A stretch of DNA of 64,000 nt, taken from contig NZ_JAAEQH010000291.1 of the NCBI RefSeq assembly GCF_024231755.1, forward strand, positions 1 to 64,000. The letters run 5' to 3'. Under the pieces are notes generated by a model. That model saw only the letters and a list, made by a program, of their open reading frames with translations, made no database searches and was not told the DNA's origin. This DNA is from Neptuniibacter sp. Lineage in GTDB: Bacteria; Pseudomonadota; Gammaproteobacteria; Pseudomonadales; Balneatricaceae. Shown here in pieces: positions 26,088-35,755 of the stretch. The first letter of the stretch is position 1. Every line of letters begins with the position of its first letter. A program made the translations under genes and the position numbers.

Positions 26088-27581
26088 TTATAGCTTATGC
26101 CGTTCTTCTATCATGTCATCGATATATTGCAGTATTTTGTAACTTTCATCTTCGGCTTTACTCATATTGGCAACGATTTCCTGGCGGATTGCAGGGTTCT
26201 TCTTCCAGTTTTCGTCACGTAGTGCAACTGCTTTCTGTACGGCAGTATGCACTGCAGCATGAGGGACCTCTAATTGAGGGTAAGCTCGGGTGGATTGGAA
26301 ACTATCTGCGCCAAAGCCTTCGTAATACCATTTGCCTAGACGGCATTCAGTATGATTGACTGATACTGCTGATACTTCCTGTTCCCGGTGTTGCGAGTCA
26401 TCTAGTGCAATGTATCCGTTTTGCTTGAAGATAACGTGGTCGGCTTTGGCCAATGAGCCAAATGTGCGGTCTTTGGCATAGGATATATAGCGCTGGGTAT
26501 CCTCGGCAGAGCGAGCGATGTCAACAAACTGTTCTCTGAATTGCTGTACTTGTTCGCTAATTTTCTCTGCCGCTTCGGTTGAAACTGCTGCCTGCTGGAC
26601 CATCTCGGTTACACTTTCACTGAAACTATTGATGGTTTCTGTTACTTCAATGGCTGCTTCTTTGGTTCTGTTTGATAAAGCTTTAACTTCATCTGCTACC
26701 ACTGCAAAGCCTCGTCCCTGCTCGCCTGCGCGTGCTGCTTCTATCGCCGCATTCAGTGCAAGAAGACTTGTCTGATCTGCAATGTCAGTAATGATGGAGA
26801 GTGATTCAGATACTTTGGCGCTGTCTTTCTCAAGCGCTTGCGTAACTTGTGACACACTAGCGATATTCTTGGAGATACTTTCCAGCGAGTTACTCATTCC
26901 CTCAACTGTTACCTGACTATTTGCCGCGGCTTCACCGTTTTGTGCGGCAATAGATTCTACCTGTTCCATCTCATCAGAGATTTTCACCAGATCAGCCTGA
27001 TTGCGCTTCAGGTTTTCAATCAAGTGACCCGTGTTGAGGTTATGCAGTTCAGATTTAAGTTGATTGGAAACGAGGAATTTTGCCCCTTCTTCCATTTTCT
27101 CAAGAGAAACATTTATTTGAGAAAGCGATTTGCGCAGGCGCCCAGGCATACCTTTATATAAAGCTTTCCTATCGTACCTGCCTTCGGCAACATAGCTGAA
27201 GCAAGCGTCAACTTCCTTGAAATATGATTCGACCCGATCCAGAAGGTCGTTAAGCTCCCAGGCAACCTTACCCACTTCTCCCAGCCCGGCAACAGATGTA
27301 ATTCGTGTACTGAAATCACCGGAATTAGCTTTTTCCAGTGTGTGGTTTATACGTTCAAGAGCATTGATGCCATAAGCATTTGTTTTTAATACAAAAATCG
27401 ATAGTATGCAGGCAAGCAGTACAGGGACTAGAAGCCACCAGACCGGTTCAAAGATAATGGCTGTGGCTGCGAGGGTGGCGATAATCAACAGATTCCACAA
27501 CGCTATAATCAGCTTCATGCGGGAGCGCAGGAATGGAACACCTTTGCTGGTGGAGTTGTGATAATTTTTACCAAATTTCAT
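26088..27581 (-). CDS. Methyl-accepting chemotaxis protein with C-terminal CZB zinc-binding domain
   Basis: Chemoreceptor of 497 aa. A membrane hairpin of two helices (about residues 23-67) has almost no periplasmic loop, so it cannot sense outside ligands by itself. A HAMP region follows, then the signalling hairpin with the conserved tip [20 protein letters not shown] and [17 protein letters not shown]. The C-terminus carries a CZB-type zinc-binding domain: [15 protein letters not shown] with upstream ADHVIFKQ and downstream HAAVHTAV providing His/Cys ligands. Five bases separate it from the upstream PAS gene, so the pair should be one operon and may form one sensory complex. Confidence 0.9.
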   Translation of the reverse strand: MKFGKNYHNSTSKGVPFLRSRMKLIIALWNLLIIATLAATAIIFEPVWWLLVPVLLACILSIFVLKTNAYGINALERINHTLEKANSGDFSTRITSVAGLGEVGKVAWELNDLLDRVESYFKEVDACFSYVAEGRYDRKALYKGMPGRLRKSLSQINVSLEKMEEGAKFLVSNQLKSELHNLNTGHLIENLKRNQADLVKISDEMEQVESIAAQNGEAAANSQVTVEGMSNSLESISKNIASVSQVTQALEKDSAKVSESLSIITDIADQTSLLALNAAIEAARAGEQGRGFAVVADEVKALSNRTKEAAIEVTETINSFSESVTEMVQQAAVSTEAAEKISEQVQQFREQFVDIARSAEDTQRYISYAKDRTFGSLAKADHVIFKQNGYIALDDSQHREQEVSAVSVNHTECRLGKWYYEGFGADSFQSTRAYPQLEVPHAAVHTAVQKAVALRDENWKKNPAIRQEIVANMSKAEDESYKILQYIDDMIEERHKL

Positions 27582-27586
27582 AACGA

Positions 27587-28114
27587 TTACTCCTGATCCA
27601 GGCTCATGACTAATTCAAAATAGCTTAAGCCTAACGCTTCCAGTTTTTCCTGAAGTAACGCAATGGATCTATCAGCAGCATCTCGGGCGCCTGCGCCTTT
27701 CTCTACGGCAAGCATCTCGGCATAAATCGGGGCTAACGTATTGATTGCCTTCTGGCTTGGCTGACGTCTAACTGAGTAATAACCGGTCAAGTTACCACGA
27801 TCATCATAATCTGGTGTTACATTGGCAAAGACCCAATAATAGGAGCCGTCTTTGCACATGTTTTTAACGTAGCCGAAAAACTCTTGTTCCTGTTGCAGTG
27901 TTTGCCACAGAAACTTAAAAACCCCTCTGGGCATATCAGGGTGGCGGACAATATTGTGCTGAACCCCAATAAGTTCAGATTCTGAATACCCTGCGATCTG
28001 CATAAAAACACGATTGGTGTAGGTAATTACACCTTTCAGATTGGTTTTGGAAACGATGAATTCATCTGCACCTAAGCGTACTTCATTGTTTTTAGGTGTT
28101 ACTTGGTTTTTCAT
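27587..28114 (-). CDS. Aer-like PAS (FAD-type) sensory protein
   Basis: Soluble 175 aa protein with an N-terminal PAS domain very like the redox sensor Aer. Conserved pieces are [29 protein letters not shown] and [17 protein letters not shown], including the Arg, His, Asp and Trp that help bind FAD in Aer. A short helical tail (about 125-175) follows instead of a receptor domain. It lies directly upstream of the chemoreceptor gene with a five-base gap. The role is probably to relay redox or energy state to that receptor, as CetB does with CetA in Campylobacter; that is inference. Confidence 0.88.
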   Translation of the reverse strand: MKNQVTPKNNEVRLGADEFIVSKTNLKGVITYTNRVFMQIAGYSESELIGVQHNIVRHPDMPRGVFKFLWQTLQQEQEFFGYVKNMCKDGSYYWVFANVTPDYDDRGNLTGYYSVRRQPSQKAINTLAPIYAEMLAVEKGAGARDAADRSIALLQEKLEALGLSYFELVMSLDQE

Positions 28115-28258
28115 TACTACTGTCCAAGTGGCTGGTATTTACGCGAGGCATTCTAACACAAATTTAAAGGTTATTTGCTGATCTGTTACAGGTTATAAGG
28201 TTGGGGCTGATGCTAAAAATCGCTATTATGTTCTGACTTTTGAGGCTTCAGGATTGAT

Positions 28259-28513
28259 ATGAGAGAGCTAGAATTAATGGGAACTCTGGGTTGCCATCTT
28301 TGTGAGCTGGCAGTGGGGGTTATTGTTTCCGTAGTAGATCCAAACCAGTTTGCTGTTTTCCAGGTTGATATTGCTGAAGATGATGAATTGATGGAGCAAT
28401 ATGCGATCCGGATTCCAGTGCTTGTCGATGTCGAAACGCAAGCAGCGCTTGATTGGCCTTTTGATCAGGAAGCCTTACAGCAGTTTCTAATCAGCCTAAC
28501 CACTCCTTCTTAA
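28259..28513 (+). CDS. Glutaredoxin-like protein (DUF836 family)
   Basis: Small thioredoxin-fold protein of 84 aa with the redox motif CHLC at about residues 12-15, then FQVDIAEDDELMEQYAIRIPVLVD, including the conserved cis-Pro region IPVL. The DUF836 family has no firmly known partner. The stop lies 9 bases from the end of the convergent tatD gene. The ATG at 28259 follows a weak ribosome site (CAGGATTGAT). Confidence 0.82.
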   Translation: MRELELMGTLGCHLCELAVGVIVSVVDPNQFAVFQVDIAEDDELMEQYAIRIPVLVDVETQAALDWPFDQEALQQFLISLTTPS

Positions 28514-28522
28514 CTCTATTAC

Positions 28523-29326
28523 TTAAGTCAGATTAAACAGACGAATGCTGTTTTCGTACACCTCTTCTTTTAACTGTTCTATAGGCTTGCTCTGCAATTC
28601 AGCTACCTTATTAGCAATATGTGGCAGATAGGCTGGTAAGTTACGCCTTGATTTAGGTTTTGGGCGTATATCCCGCGGAATCAGATAGGGAGCATCAGTT
28701 TCGAGAAGCAGGCGCTCCGTTGGGATGTCTTTGACACTTTTCTGCAGCTCCTGCCCCCTTCTTTCATCGCATACCCAACCAGTAATCCCGATGTAAAGGT
28801 CCAGATCAAGATAGTTGTACATTTCCTCTTTGCTACCGGTAAAGCAATGAGCAACAGCCGCTGAGAAATCATCTCTGTGACTGCGAAGCATCTCCAATTG
28901 TTTCTGATGAGCATCTCTCTCATGTAGAAATAAGGGTAGCCCTGTTTCATGGGCCAGTTCTAATTGTCGTTCAAATGCGCTGATCTGTTGCTCTGGCGTT
29001 GAAAAGTTACGATTAAAATCGAGGCCGGTTTCACCACAGGCAACTACACTCATTTCCTTTGTTAGTGATAGGAGATCTCGGTAATCCTTGGTTGAGTGAT
29101 CTTTTGCATAATGAGGGTGAATTCCCACCGTACAAAAAAGATGCTCAGGGAATTGAGAGCATAGCTCTACAGCTTGAATGCTCTCTTCCAGTGTTGTGCC
29201 GGTTACTATCAGTTTTTCTACACCTTCGGAAATCGCATGCTCAATCACTTCATGCCGGTCTTTGGCAAAACTGCTATCGGTCAGGTTAACGCCGATATCT
29301 ATCCAAACCGGGGAGTTAATACTCAA
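28523..29326 (-). CDS. tatD: TatD-family metal-dependent DNase
   Basis: Cytosolic metal-dependent hydrolase with 3'-5' exonuclease activity in E. coli TatD, involved in DNA repair and quality control. The 267 aa protein opens WIDIGVNLTDSSFAKDR, the TatD-proper version of the first metal motif (not the HxH of YcfH/YjjV). Further motifs are GIHPHYAKDHS, ACGETGLDFNRNF, FLHERDAHQ, AVAHCFTGSKEEMYNYL and LLLETDAPYLIPRDIR, carrying the metal ligands. It lies downstream of slt on the same strand, separated by 45 bases. Confidence 0.93.
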   Translation of the reverse strand: MSINSPVWIDIGVNLTDSSFAKDRHEVIEHAISEGVEKLIVTGTTLEESIQAVELCSQFPEHLFCTVGIHPHYAKDHSTKDYRDLLSLTKEMSVVACGETGLDFNRNFSTPEQQISAFERQLELAHETGLPLFLHERDAHQKQLEMLRSHRDDFSAAVAHCFTGSKEEMYNYLDLDLYIGITGWVCDERRGQELQKSVKDIPTERLLLETDAPYLIPRDIRPKPKSRRNLPAYLPHIANKVAELQSKPIEQLKEEVYENSIRLFNLT

Positions 29327-29371
29327 GCTATAGTTCCTTAAAAAAATAGGCCCTTAGAAAGTTCTGATAAA

Positions 29372-31336
29372 TTACAGAGAAGCTTTATTGTTCTGGTTAA
29401 GAGCCAATAGCTGCATCTGTTTCTCGGTAAGCAGGTTAGCCTGACGGCCTTCCAGGCGGTCGTAAATCACCCTGAATGCGAGAACATTTTGCACATAGTT
29501 TCGGGTTTCTTTGAATGGAATAGTCTCAATCCATACGTCGAGTGGCAGATCACCTCGATCTTTAAGCCACTTTTTAACCCTGTGTGGTCCAGCGTTGTAT
29601 GCTGCGGCAGCGTAGGCTGGGTTATTGTTGAATTTCTTCAACATATCACCGAGATAGGCGGAGCCGAGCGTGATGTTGGTTTCTGGGTCCAGAAGTTGTG
29701 AGCGTCGACGATATTTTACTTTGTGCTTTTTGGCTGTTTCCAGTGCCGTCTTAGGCATAAGTTGCATCAAGCCGCTCGCTCCAACTCTGGAGCGGGCGTT
29801 AAACAGGAATGCACTCTCCTGACGGGCAATAGCAACCGGAAAGCTCAGGTCCAAATTATTTTTCTCGGCGTGTTGGGAGAACAACTCGGCATGAGGATGA
29901 GGAAAACGCAGATCAATATGATCCCAACGTTTAGTTTTAGCCGCGTTTATAATCGCTTGCAGGTGCCAGCCCCATGATTTAGCCAGATAGCCTGCAGTGA
30001 GCTTTTCTTCATCATTCATTTGTGACTGAGCAAGGTTCCATTCACGATTGGCTTCCGTAAGCATGCCTAGCTTGAATAATTCACGTGCTCTAAGAACAGC
30101 AGGTTTTTCTAATAACGCATCCAGTTGTTCTTGCGAACTGGCACTACTTTTGGCGTTAAGCTTAAATGGTTTATCGCTCAGTTCTGCTGATAGGAAACCG
30201 TAGAAACTTCGATCAGTTGCAACGTCATGTAACTTTCCTTCGTTGTCTTCATTGGGAGTAAGATGTTTCTCTGATACTGCTGACCAGTACTGCCACTGCG
30301 CTTTCTTTTTCTCCTCTTCAGGTAGGTGCTCAATAGCGGTGTGGACCAGTTTCCAATCCTGTTTAGCCAGCGCATTACGGATACGGGTTTCCGTTAAAGC
30401 CGGATAGTTGAATGTTGGGTCGAGCTTGTGACTGAGTTGGATTGCCTTGCTGTGATAATTGCGGTTAAGGCGCAACCCCATATATTCAGTAACCGTTTGT
30501 TGCTGCTCTTGCGAGAGTATTTTGTCGCGTTTTTTTACCCACGATTGTGTTGCAGTAATCGGTTGCAGTCTGTACCAGCGCTTGTAACTCAGAATTACCG
30601 TTGTTGCCTGGTGCTCTTCTTTGATTTTCTTAAGTGAGCTGGTCGCTACTTTTTCAGGCTTATTGTATATCTGCCAGAAAAGGGAGGTTTGTTGCTTGTG
30701 TTGTTTAGCGCTTACCTTTTTATCAATGTAACGGGCCAGTTTAGTATTGCCCTGGTCCAGAGCAAGCCAGAAACGCTGGTGGGCTTCTGCAGAGGTTGGG
30801 TGTCCCGTCTTCATCCAAGCTTTAAACAGCGGGTCACAGGCTTTTGGTTGAGAATTGCCAACCATCCATAACTCTTTAGCTTTGTTAAGGGCATTTTTTT
30901 TCTGCTTAGGAGTCCCGTTGAGTAGAGCGACCTGTTGCTGACAGATATAACGAGTGCTCAAAACCGGATGTTTTGCGTAATGAGTCAGATATTCAGGCCA
31001 ACGTTGCTTTTTCGCTAGATGGTTTAACCAGGTACGGTTCAGACGATTAGCCAGCGGTGTATCCTTATTTTCAGAAATGAACTCATTAACCTGACTGTGT
31101 TTCAGGCTGGCTCTATGTCCTATGTGCTGAGCGTAATCTAGATAGGGAACTAATGGATAGTCGCCTAGTTTATCTTTAACTTTCTTAAACTCTTTGAGTT
31201 TGTTCTTAGCAAGCAAAGAGTTTGCTTTTTGGAATAGCTTTCTTTCTTCAGTGAAATCTTGAGTTAACGCCTGAGATGTACACGAAATAGTAGCGATAAC
31301 CAGGGGTAAGGCAAAAAACTGCAATGTGCGATGCAT
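29372..31336 (-). CDS. slt: Soluble lytic murein transglycosylase (Slt70 type)
   Basis: Periplasmic enzyme that cleaves peptidoglycan glycan strands to 1,6-anhydro-muropeptides. The 654 aa protein has a signal peptide (about 1-24, ending ALT), a long superhelical U-domain, and a C-terminal lysozyme-like domain. The catalytic glutamate is in ARQESAFLFNARSRVGASGL, with the conserved GLMQLMPKTA and AYNAGPHRVKKWL motifs following. Length equals E. coli Slt. It is divergent from uup. Confidence 0.95.
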   Translation of the reverse strand: MHRTLQFFALPLVIATISCTSQALTQDFTEERKLFQKANSLLAKNKLKEFKKVKDKLGDYPLVPYLDYAQHIGHRASLKHSQVNEFISENKDTPLANRLNRTWLNHLAKKQRWPEYLTHYAKHPVLSTRYICQQQVALLNGTPKQKKNALNKAKELWMVGNSQPKACDPLFKAWMKTGHPTSAEAHQRFWLALDQGNTKLARYIDKKVSAKQHKQQTSLFWQIYNKPEKVATSSLKKIKEEHQATTVILSYKRWYRLQPITATQSWVKKRDKILSQEQQQTVTEYMGLRLNRNYHSKAIQLSHKLDPTFNYPALTETRIRNALAKQDWKLVHTAIEHLPEEEKKKAQWQYWSAVSEKHLTPNEDNEGKLHDVATDRSFYGFLSAELSDKPFKLNAKSSASSQEQLDALLEKPAVLRARELFKLGMLTEANREWNLAQSQMNDEEKLTAGYLAKSWGWHLQAIINAAKTKRWDHIDLRFPHPHAELFSQHAEKNNLDLSFPVAIARQESAFLFNARSRVGASGLMQLMPKTALETAKKHKVKYRRRSQLLDPETNITLGSAYLGDMLKKFNNNPAYAAAAYNAGPHRVKKWLKDRGDLPLDVWIETIPFKETRNYVQNVLAFRVIYDRLEGRQANLLTEKQMQLLALNQNNKASL

Positions 31337-31493
31337 TCTCTGTTCCTAAGCGGTGTCCTTATTGCTTTATAGCTATTTATACGGCAGTTTTCCGTTTTTT
31401 TTAAATATTAATTCAACTGTATGCAGCAATTTCATGCAGTTAACTGAAAAATCAGTAAAATAGCGCCCTTCACTGATCAAAAGCCGAACAAAA

Positions 31494-33389
31494 ATGCCTC
31501 TGATAAGACTTGATAAAATCTCTATGGCCTTTGGTGCCAAACCACTTCTCGATAATGTGGATTTTCAGATAGATCCTGGTGAGCGGGTAGCCCTTGTTGG
31601 GTTAAACGGTGCTGGTAAATCTACGCTATTGAAAGTCGTAGGGGGGCATCACAAAGCAGATGGTGGGGAGTTTTGGGTATCACCAACCTGTCGTATTGCT
31701 GAGTTGCCACAGGCGATGCCCGCTGCTGATGAGCGTAAAGTTCGTGATGTTGTTACCGCTGGACTTGAAGATATTTGGTCGTTGCGACAGGCATATGATG
31801 AGATGGCTGGATCTGACAATGTGGATATGGCCAAGCTGGATAAATTGCAGCACCAGATTGAAGCTGTGGATGGTTGGCATCTAGAGCAGAGAGTTCAACG
31901 GGTTATCGAACAGCTGGAACTACCAGCTGAAAAATCGATGTCAGAACTATCAGGGGGCTGGCGCAGGCGTGCAGCCTTGGGCGCTGCTCTGGTACAGCAA
32001 CCGGATCTTCTATTACTGGATGAGCCGACTAACCACCTGGATATTGAAACGATCGAGTGGTTAGAGCAACAGCTGCTCGAGTTTAAAGGTGGGCTGCTGA
32101 TTATCTCTCATGACCGTGCTCTGGTAGATCGATTGGCAACGCGAATTGTTGAGCTTGATCGCGGTGTATTGACCTCATTTCCGGGCAGTTACTCAGCGTA
32201 TGTGGAGTTAAAGCAGAAGCTTCTGGAAGAGGAAGCAAAGCATAACGCAGAGTTTGATAAAAAGCTGGCACAGGAAGAGCGTTGGATAAGGCAGGGGATC
32301 AAAGCGCGAAGAACCCGTAATGAAGGGCGTGTGCGAGCTTTGAAGAAGATGCGCAATGAGCGGGCTGATCGTCGCGAAAGATCAGGTAAAGCCAAGTTTG
32401 CTCTGGAAGAAGCAGCACGCAGCGGAAAACTGGTTGCGGAACTGAATGGAGTCAGCCTCGGTTATGCAGGTCAGACGCTGTTCCATGATTTTGATTTTCT
32501 ACTGCAGCGTGGAGATCGTGTCGGACTGATTGGTCCAAATGGGGCGGGTAAAAGTAGTTTGCTAGGCGTATTGTTGGGCAAACAGGAACCTGATTCGGGC
32601 AACGTGAAGCTGGGGACAAACCTCAAGGTTGCCTACTTTGATCAGCTTCGTGCTCAGATTGATCCGGAAAAAACAGTAATCGATAATATTGCAGAAGGTC
32701 GCGAGAGTATCAGTATCAATGGCCGTCAGCGTCATCTGATCAGTTACCTGAATGACTTTATGTTTGCACCGGAAAGAGCGCGTACACCGGTTAAGGCTTT
32801 GTCTGGTGGTGAAACCAACCGTGTGCTGCTGGCTAAGCTATTCAGCCAGCCTGCCAATCTTCTAGTGCTGGATGAGCCAACCAACGATCTGGATATTGAA
32901 ACTCTAGAGCTGCTGGAAGAGATTATTCTCGACTTCGATGGGACGATCCTTCTGGTTAGCCATGACCGTTCTTTCCTCGATAACGTTGTCACCAGTACTC
33001 TGGCTTTTGAGGGTAATGGTGAGCTAAGAGAGTATGTGGGTGGCTATCAGGATTGGTTAAGGCAGAAACCTAAAGTCGTTAAACCTGTTGATAAGATCGA
33101 GAAAAAATCTGGTCAGCCTGAGAAGTTTGAAGCTAAGGAAGAGAAACAGGCTGGGAAAAAGAAAAAACTTAGCTATAAGCTGCAGCGGGAACTGGATGAA
33201 TTACCTGAGAAAATGGAGCAGGCTGAAGTGGATCTGGAGGCGTTGCAAGAAGAAACAGGTGCTGCCGATTTTTACCAGCAAGATCACGAAAAAGTGGCGG
33301 AGAAACTTGCCCAATTAAACGCTCAGGAGCAGCTAGTTGAAGAGCTAATGGAGCGTTGGGTTGAACTGGAAGCGATGCAGGAGGAATAA
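31494..33389 (+). CDS. uup: ABC-F ATPase Uup
   Basis: Cytosolic ABC-F ATPase without membrane domains. Two ATPase cassettes are seen: Walker A GLNGAGKSTLLK and signature LSGGWRRRAALGAAL in the first, GPNGAGKSSLLG and LSGGETNRVLLAKL in the second, each with LLLDEPTNHLDIET or LVLDEPTNDLDIET. A Lys/Arg-rich linker sits between them. The C-terminus (about 535-631) is a charged coiled coil, as in E. coli Uup, which acts on branched DNA or ribosomes. The length of 631 aa fits Uup. The terminator hairpin overlaps the end of the gene. Confidence 0.9.
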   Translation: MPLIRLDKISMAFGAKPLLDNVDFQIDPGERVALVGLNGAGKSTLLKVVGGHHKADGGEFWVSPTCRIAELPQAMPAADERKVRDVVTAGLEDIWSLRQAYDEMAGSDNVDMAKLDKLQHQIEAVDGWHLEQRVQRVIEQLELPAEKSMSELSGGWRRRAALGAALVQQPDLLLLDEPTNHLDIETIEWLEQQLLEFKGGLLIISHDRALVDRLATRIVELDRGVLTSFPGSYSAYVELKQKLLEEEAKHNAEFDKKLAQEERWIRQGIKARRTRNEGRVRALKKMRNERADRRERSGKAKFALEEAARSGKLVAELNGVSLGYAGQTLFHDFDFLLQRGDRVGLIGPNGAGKSSLLGVLLGKQEPDSGNVKLGTNLKVAYFDQLRAQIDPEKTVIDNIAEGRESISINGRQRHLISYLNDFMFAPERARTPVKALSGGETNRVLLAKLFSQPANLLVLDEPTNDLDIETLELLEEIILDFDGTILLVSHDRSFLDNVVTSTLAFEGNGELREYVGGYQDWLRQKPKVVKPVDKIEKKSGQPEKFEAKEEKQAGKKKKLSYKLQRELDELPEKMEQAEVDLEALQEETGAADFYQQDHEKVAEKLAQLNAQEQLVEELMERWVELEAMQEE

Positions 33390-33407
33390 TCCTCCTGCTT
33401 CTTTTTT
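33377..33407 (+). terminator. Terminator overlapping the uup stop codon
   Basis: A nine-base stem GCAGGAGGA/TCCTCCTGC with loop ATAA is followed by TTCTTTTTT. The uup stop codon TAA lies in the loop, so the last codons form the ascending stem. Confidence 0.88.
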
Positions 33408-33413
33408 AGGCTG

Positions 33414-33854
33414 TTAATCCTCTTCCCGAACTCTCACAGCCAAGACATCGCAATTCGCACCATGCAAAACTCCATTCGCGGTTGAGCCAAGAAGCAGGGC
33501 TATGCCATGGCGGCCATGACTCCCGACAATGACTAAGTCGATATCCATCTCATCAGCAATCCTGTGGATCTCTGTCTCAGTATGCCCTGTGACTACCAAT
33601 TGCTGTTTCACTGGATAATCCAACTTATCCGCGTAAGCAGATAACTTGTTTTTGGCATGTTCATCCAATTGCTCCTGAATAGCGGTTAGGTCGATTGGTA
33701 CGTCACCACCATAAGCGAAACTGAGAGGCTCTATGACATGTATGAGATACAGGTCAGCATTATTTGCCTGGGCAATAGTTTTCGCCTTTTCCCTTAACTG
33801 TTCTGATTCCGCAGAGAGATCCAGAGCGAGAAGAATTTTTGAGTAACTGCTCAT
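33414..33854 (-). CDS. Universal stress protein, UspA family
   Basis: Cytosolic 146 aa protein of the Usp fold. It begins YSKILLALDLSAESEQLREKA and ends with the nucleotide-binding-type motif GSHGRHGIALLLGSTANGVL (G-X2-G-X9-G-S), which suggests an ATP-binding member. The exact stress role is not readable from sequence. It is a single gene convergent with uup, sharing its terminator region. Confidence 0.92.
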   Translation of the reverse strand: MSSYSKILLALDLSAESEQLREKAKTIAQANNADLYLIHVIEPLSFAYGGDVPIDLTAIQEQLDEHAKNKLSAYADKLDYPVKQQLVVTGHTETEIHRIADEMDIDLVIVGSHGRHGIALLLGSTANGVLHGANCDVLAVRVREED

Positions 33855-34042
33855 ATGCTGCTTCCTTAATCACAATAACCGGATGGAAGACCATCGGTTT
33901 TCATAAACTGTATCTGATTAGAGATTAGCATAGGGCGAGAAGAGGGCTAGTCTGTTAAACTTCCGGCCTGATTTCAGTCAATAAAGAAACCAGCACATTT
34001 AGACCTATTCGTTGCTTTCTTAAATACCTTGGAGTTCATTGT

Positions 34043-34549
34043 ATGAAGTGGATGATCATCATTCTTATCATGATGTCACTTATAGGCTCGATGATGTGGG
34101 TAATGCCTACTCAACGTCAAAAGTATCAAGCTGCTCTACGTATGAAAGCTAAGAATTTAGGTTATCAAGTTCAGCTTGAGAGGGTTACTGCGCCGCGGGC
34201 TAAAGGGGAGATGGAAGCAGAAGCCCGAAATATGACAGCTTACCGTTTGCTGAGAATTGGGCTGAGCAACGAGCAAAAAAACAATTTTGCTGCTTGGCAG
34301 ATCTTTCGTGTTGAATCGATAGCAGATACGGGTCTACCGGAAGGATGGAGCTGGTCCCATGGTGAAAAAACTTTGTCTCCCGCTCAGCTTGAAATACTAA
34401 GGGATGTTATTGCTGAAATACCTGCAGGGGTGTTTTCCATTGAATCTAATCCGGCATACATAGGCATCCATTGGGATGAAGAGGGGGGTGAGGATATGTT
34501 GGAAAAACTAAAAACTCTCCTTGAACGTTTTTTGGAACAGGCTTTTTGA
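34043..34549 (+). CDS. Membrane-anchored protein of unknown function
   Basis: Protein of 168 aa with one N-terminal hydrophobic helix (about residues 3-22, MKWMIIILIMMSLIGSMM) acting as a membrane anchor, then a soluble alpha/beta-looking domain including AWQIFRVESIADTGLPEGWSWS. I do not recognise the family. It is followed after 11 bases by a DUF1653 gene, so the two are likely co-transcribed. The ATG has GGAG about ten bases upstream. Confidence 0.7.
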   Translation: MKWMIIILIMMSLIGSMMWVMPTQRQKYQAALRMKAKNLGYQVQLERVTAPRAKGEMEAEARNMTAYRLLRIGLSNEQKNNFAAWQIFRVESIADTGLPEGWSWSHGEKTLSPAQLEILRDVIAEIPAGVFSIESNPAYIGIHWDEEGGEDMLEKLKTLLERFLEQAF

Positions 34550-34560
34550 GGTTAAGTAGA

Positions 34561-34773
34561 ATGACATCAATAGAACTAGGCCGTTACCGTCATTATAAAG
34601 GTGCTGAGTACGAGGTTTTACACCTGGCTAGGCACTCCGAAACAGAAGAATGGCTGGTGGTATACAAGCAATGCTACGGAGAGAACGCAGTTTGGGTAAG
34701 GCCACTGGATATGTTTGTTGAGACAGTTGAGCGTGAAGGGGCTGTAATCCCTAGATTTGAATTTATTGGTTAA
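34561..34773 (+). CDS. DUF1653 domain protein
   Basis: Small cytosolic protein of 70 aa with the DUF1653 pattern GRYRHYKGAEYEVLHLARHSETEEW and VVYKQCYGENAVWVRPLDMF, a compact beta domain. Family function is unknown. The frame opens at 34546, but the ATG at 34561 has GAGG nine bases upstream and starts the family consensus, so it is preferred. The final four bases overlap the end of the convergent gene. Confidence 0.85.
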   Translation: MTSIELGRYRHYKGAEYEVLHLARHSETEEWLVVYKQCYGENAVWVRPLDMFVETVEREGAVIPRFEFIG

Positions 34774-35471
34774 AGCAATCGATCCATAGAATCAGCCAAA
34801 GTACCCATTGAGCGCGGTTTACGAGGCTGAATTTTTTCTATTAAAGCATTCACCTTATCAAGGCGTGATTTTTTATTGTGGTTCGGGATGTTGGCTCTTA
34901 CAAGCAATGCTTTAGCATGTCGGAAGTGTGAAACTGCCGTCATGCTATCTTCAGACTCCAGAAATTTTTCACCCTGCGCTAGATGGGCGTCTGCAACCAC
35001 GGTTATGCGCAGCCAGTAAAGCTCCTGTTGATAACTTCTGGCCAGAGTCAGGGTGATTTTTCCTCCTCGGGCCAATTGCAAAACAAGTTTCTCAGCAAAA
35101 TTGATATAGATCTGAGCACGTTTCAGTGAACGGTCGCTGTCGAACACGTTCGGGGATGCAAAAGCTTGATCAGCGGTATCTTTCTGTTTTGACAGGGAAT
35201 GGAACAGTTCGGAGTCTGGTGCAAGCATTGCAACTTCTTCCAGAAGTGAGGTCGCATGCTCATTAATCTTGTGGATAATTTCCTGCTTACAGTCAGCTTC
35301 ACGCAGGACTGCGATGGCTTGCAGGATATGTTCAGCTTGACCTTTTAGCCAAGTGAGACGTTTGTCTTTGGCTTCTTCCTGCTGTTCGCGTGTGGTAATG
35401 ACGAAATTGACCGTAATGGCGATTAAACCCACTACCGCAATTAAAACCACATATAAAATATTATCGTTCAA
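34770..35471 (-). CDS. Membrane-anchored helical protein of unknown function
   Basis: Protein of 233 aa with one N-terminal hydrophobic helix (about residues 5-24) followed by a long, mostly helical cytosolic region rich in Ala, Glu, Lys and Leu, such as HILQAIAVLREADCKQEI and FRHAKALLVRANI. I recognise no catalytic motif. It appears to start at TTG 35471. It is divergent from topA. Function is unknown; possibly a scaffold. Confidence 0.6.
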   Translation of the reverse strand: MNDNILYVVLIAVVGLIAITVNFVITTREQQEEAKDKRLTWLKGQAEHILQAIAVLREADCKQEIIHKINEHATSLLEEVAMLAPDSELFHSLSKQKDTADQAFASPNVFDSDRSLKRAQIYINFAEKLVLQLARGGKITLTLARSYQQELYWLRITVVADAHLAQGEKFLESEDSMTAVSHFRHAKALLVRANIPNHNKKSRLDKVNALIEKIQPRKPRSMGTLADSMDRLL

Positions 35472-35675
35472 TATTAAGCTCGCAGACGCAAAGTAAGCTG
35501 TTGTTAAAACTACCGAATATTGTGGCCTTAAAGGGGCGATTGGTAAAGTTATTGTGACCTTTTTCGGACAGTTTTATCACAATTGTTGCTTGACCCCAGC
35601 ATTTTCAACACTTATATATGCTCCCAAATTATTTGTATTTAAGTAGCCATATAAAGAAGCCAAACGGTTTTTTGT

Positions 35676-35706
35676 GCTGTATTGTGAATTATACAGCCGG
35701 TTTTTT
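35676..35706 (+). terminator. Terminator-like hairpin in the topA leader
   Basis: GCTGTAT/ATACAGC with an eight-base loop is followed by CGG and six T, 50 bases before topA. It could be an attenuator in the topA leader or the end of a small transcript; nothing decides between them. Confidence 0.4.
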
Positions 35707-35755
35707 AGTCTGCTTCTTTAATTGTAAATGTCAGCCCTGAGGAAAGAAGGACTCT

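Noticed and set aside
35678-35696. CTGT...ACAG before topA as a LexA box.
   Set aside because: The two ends are 12 bases apart, not 8, and the palindrome is explained as a hairpin stem.
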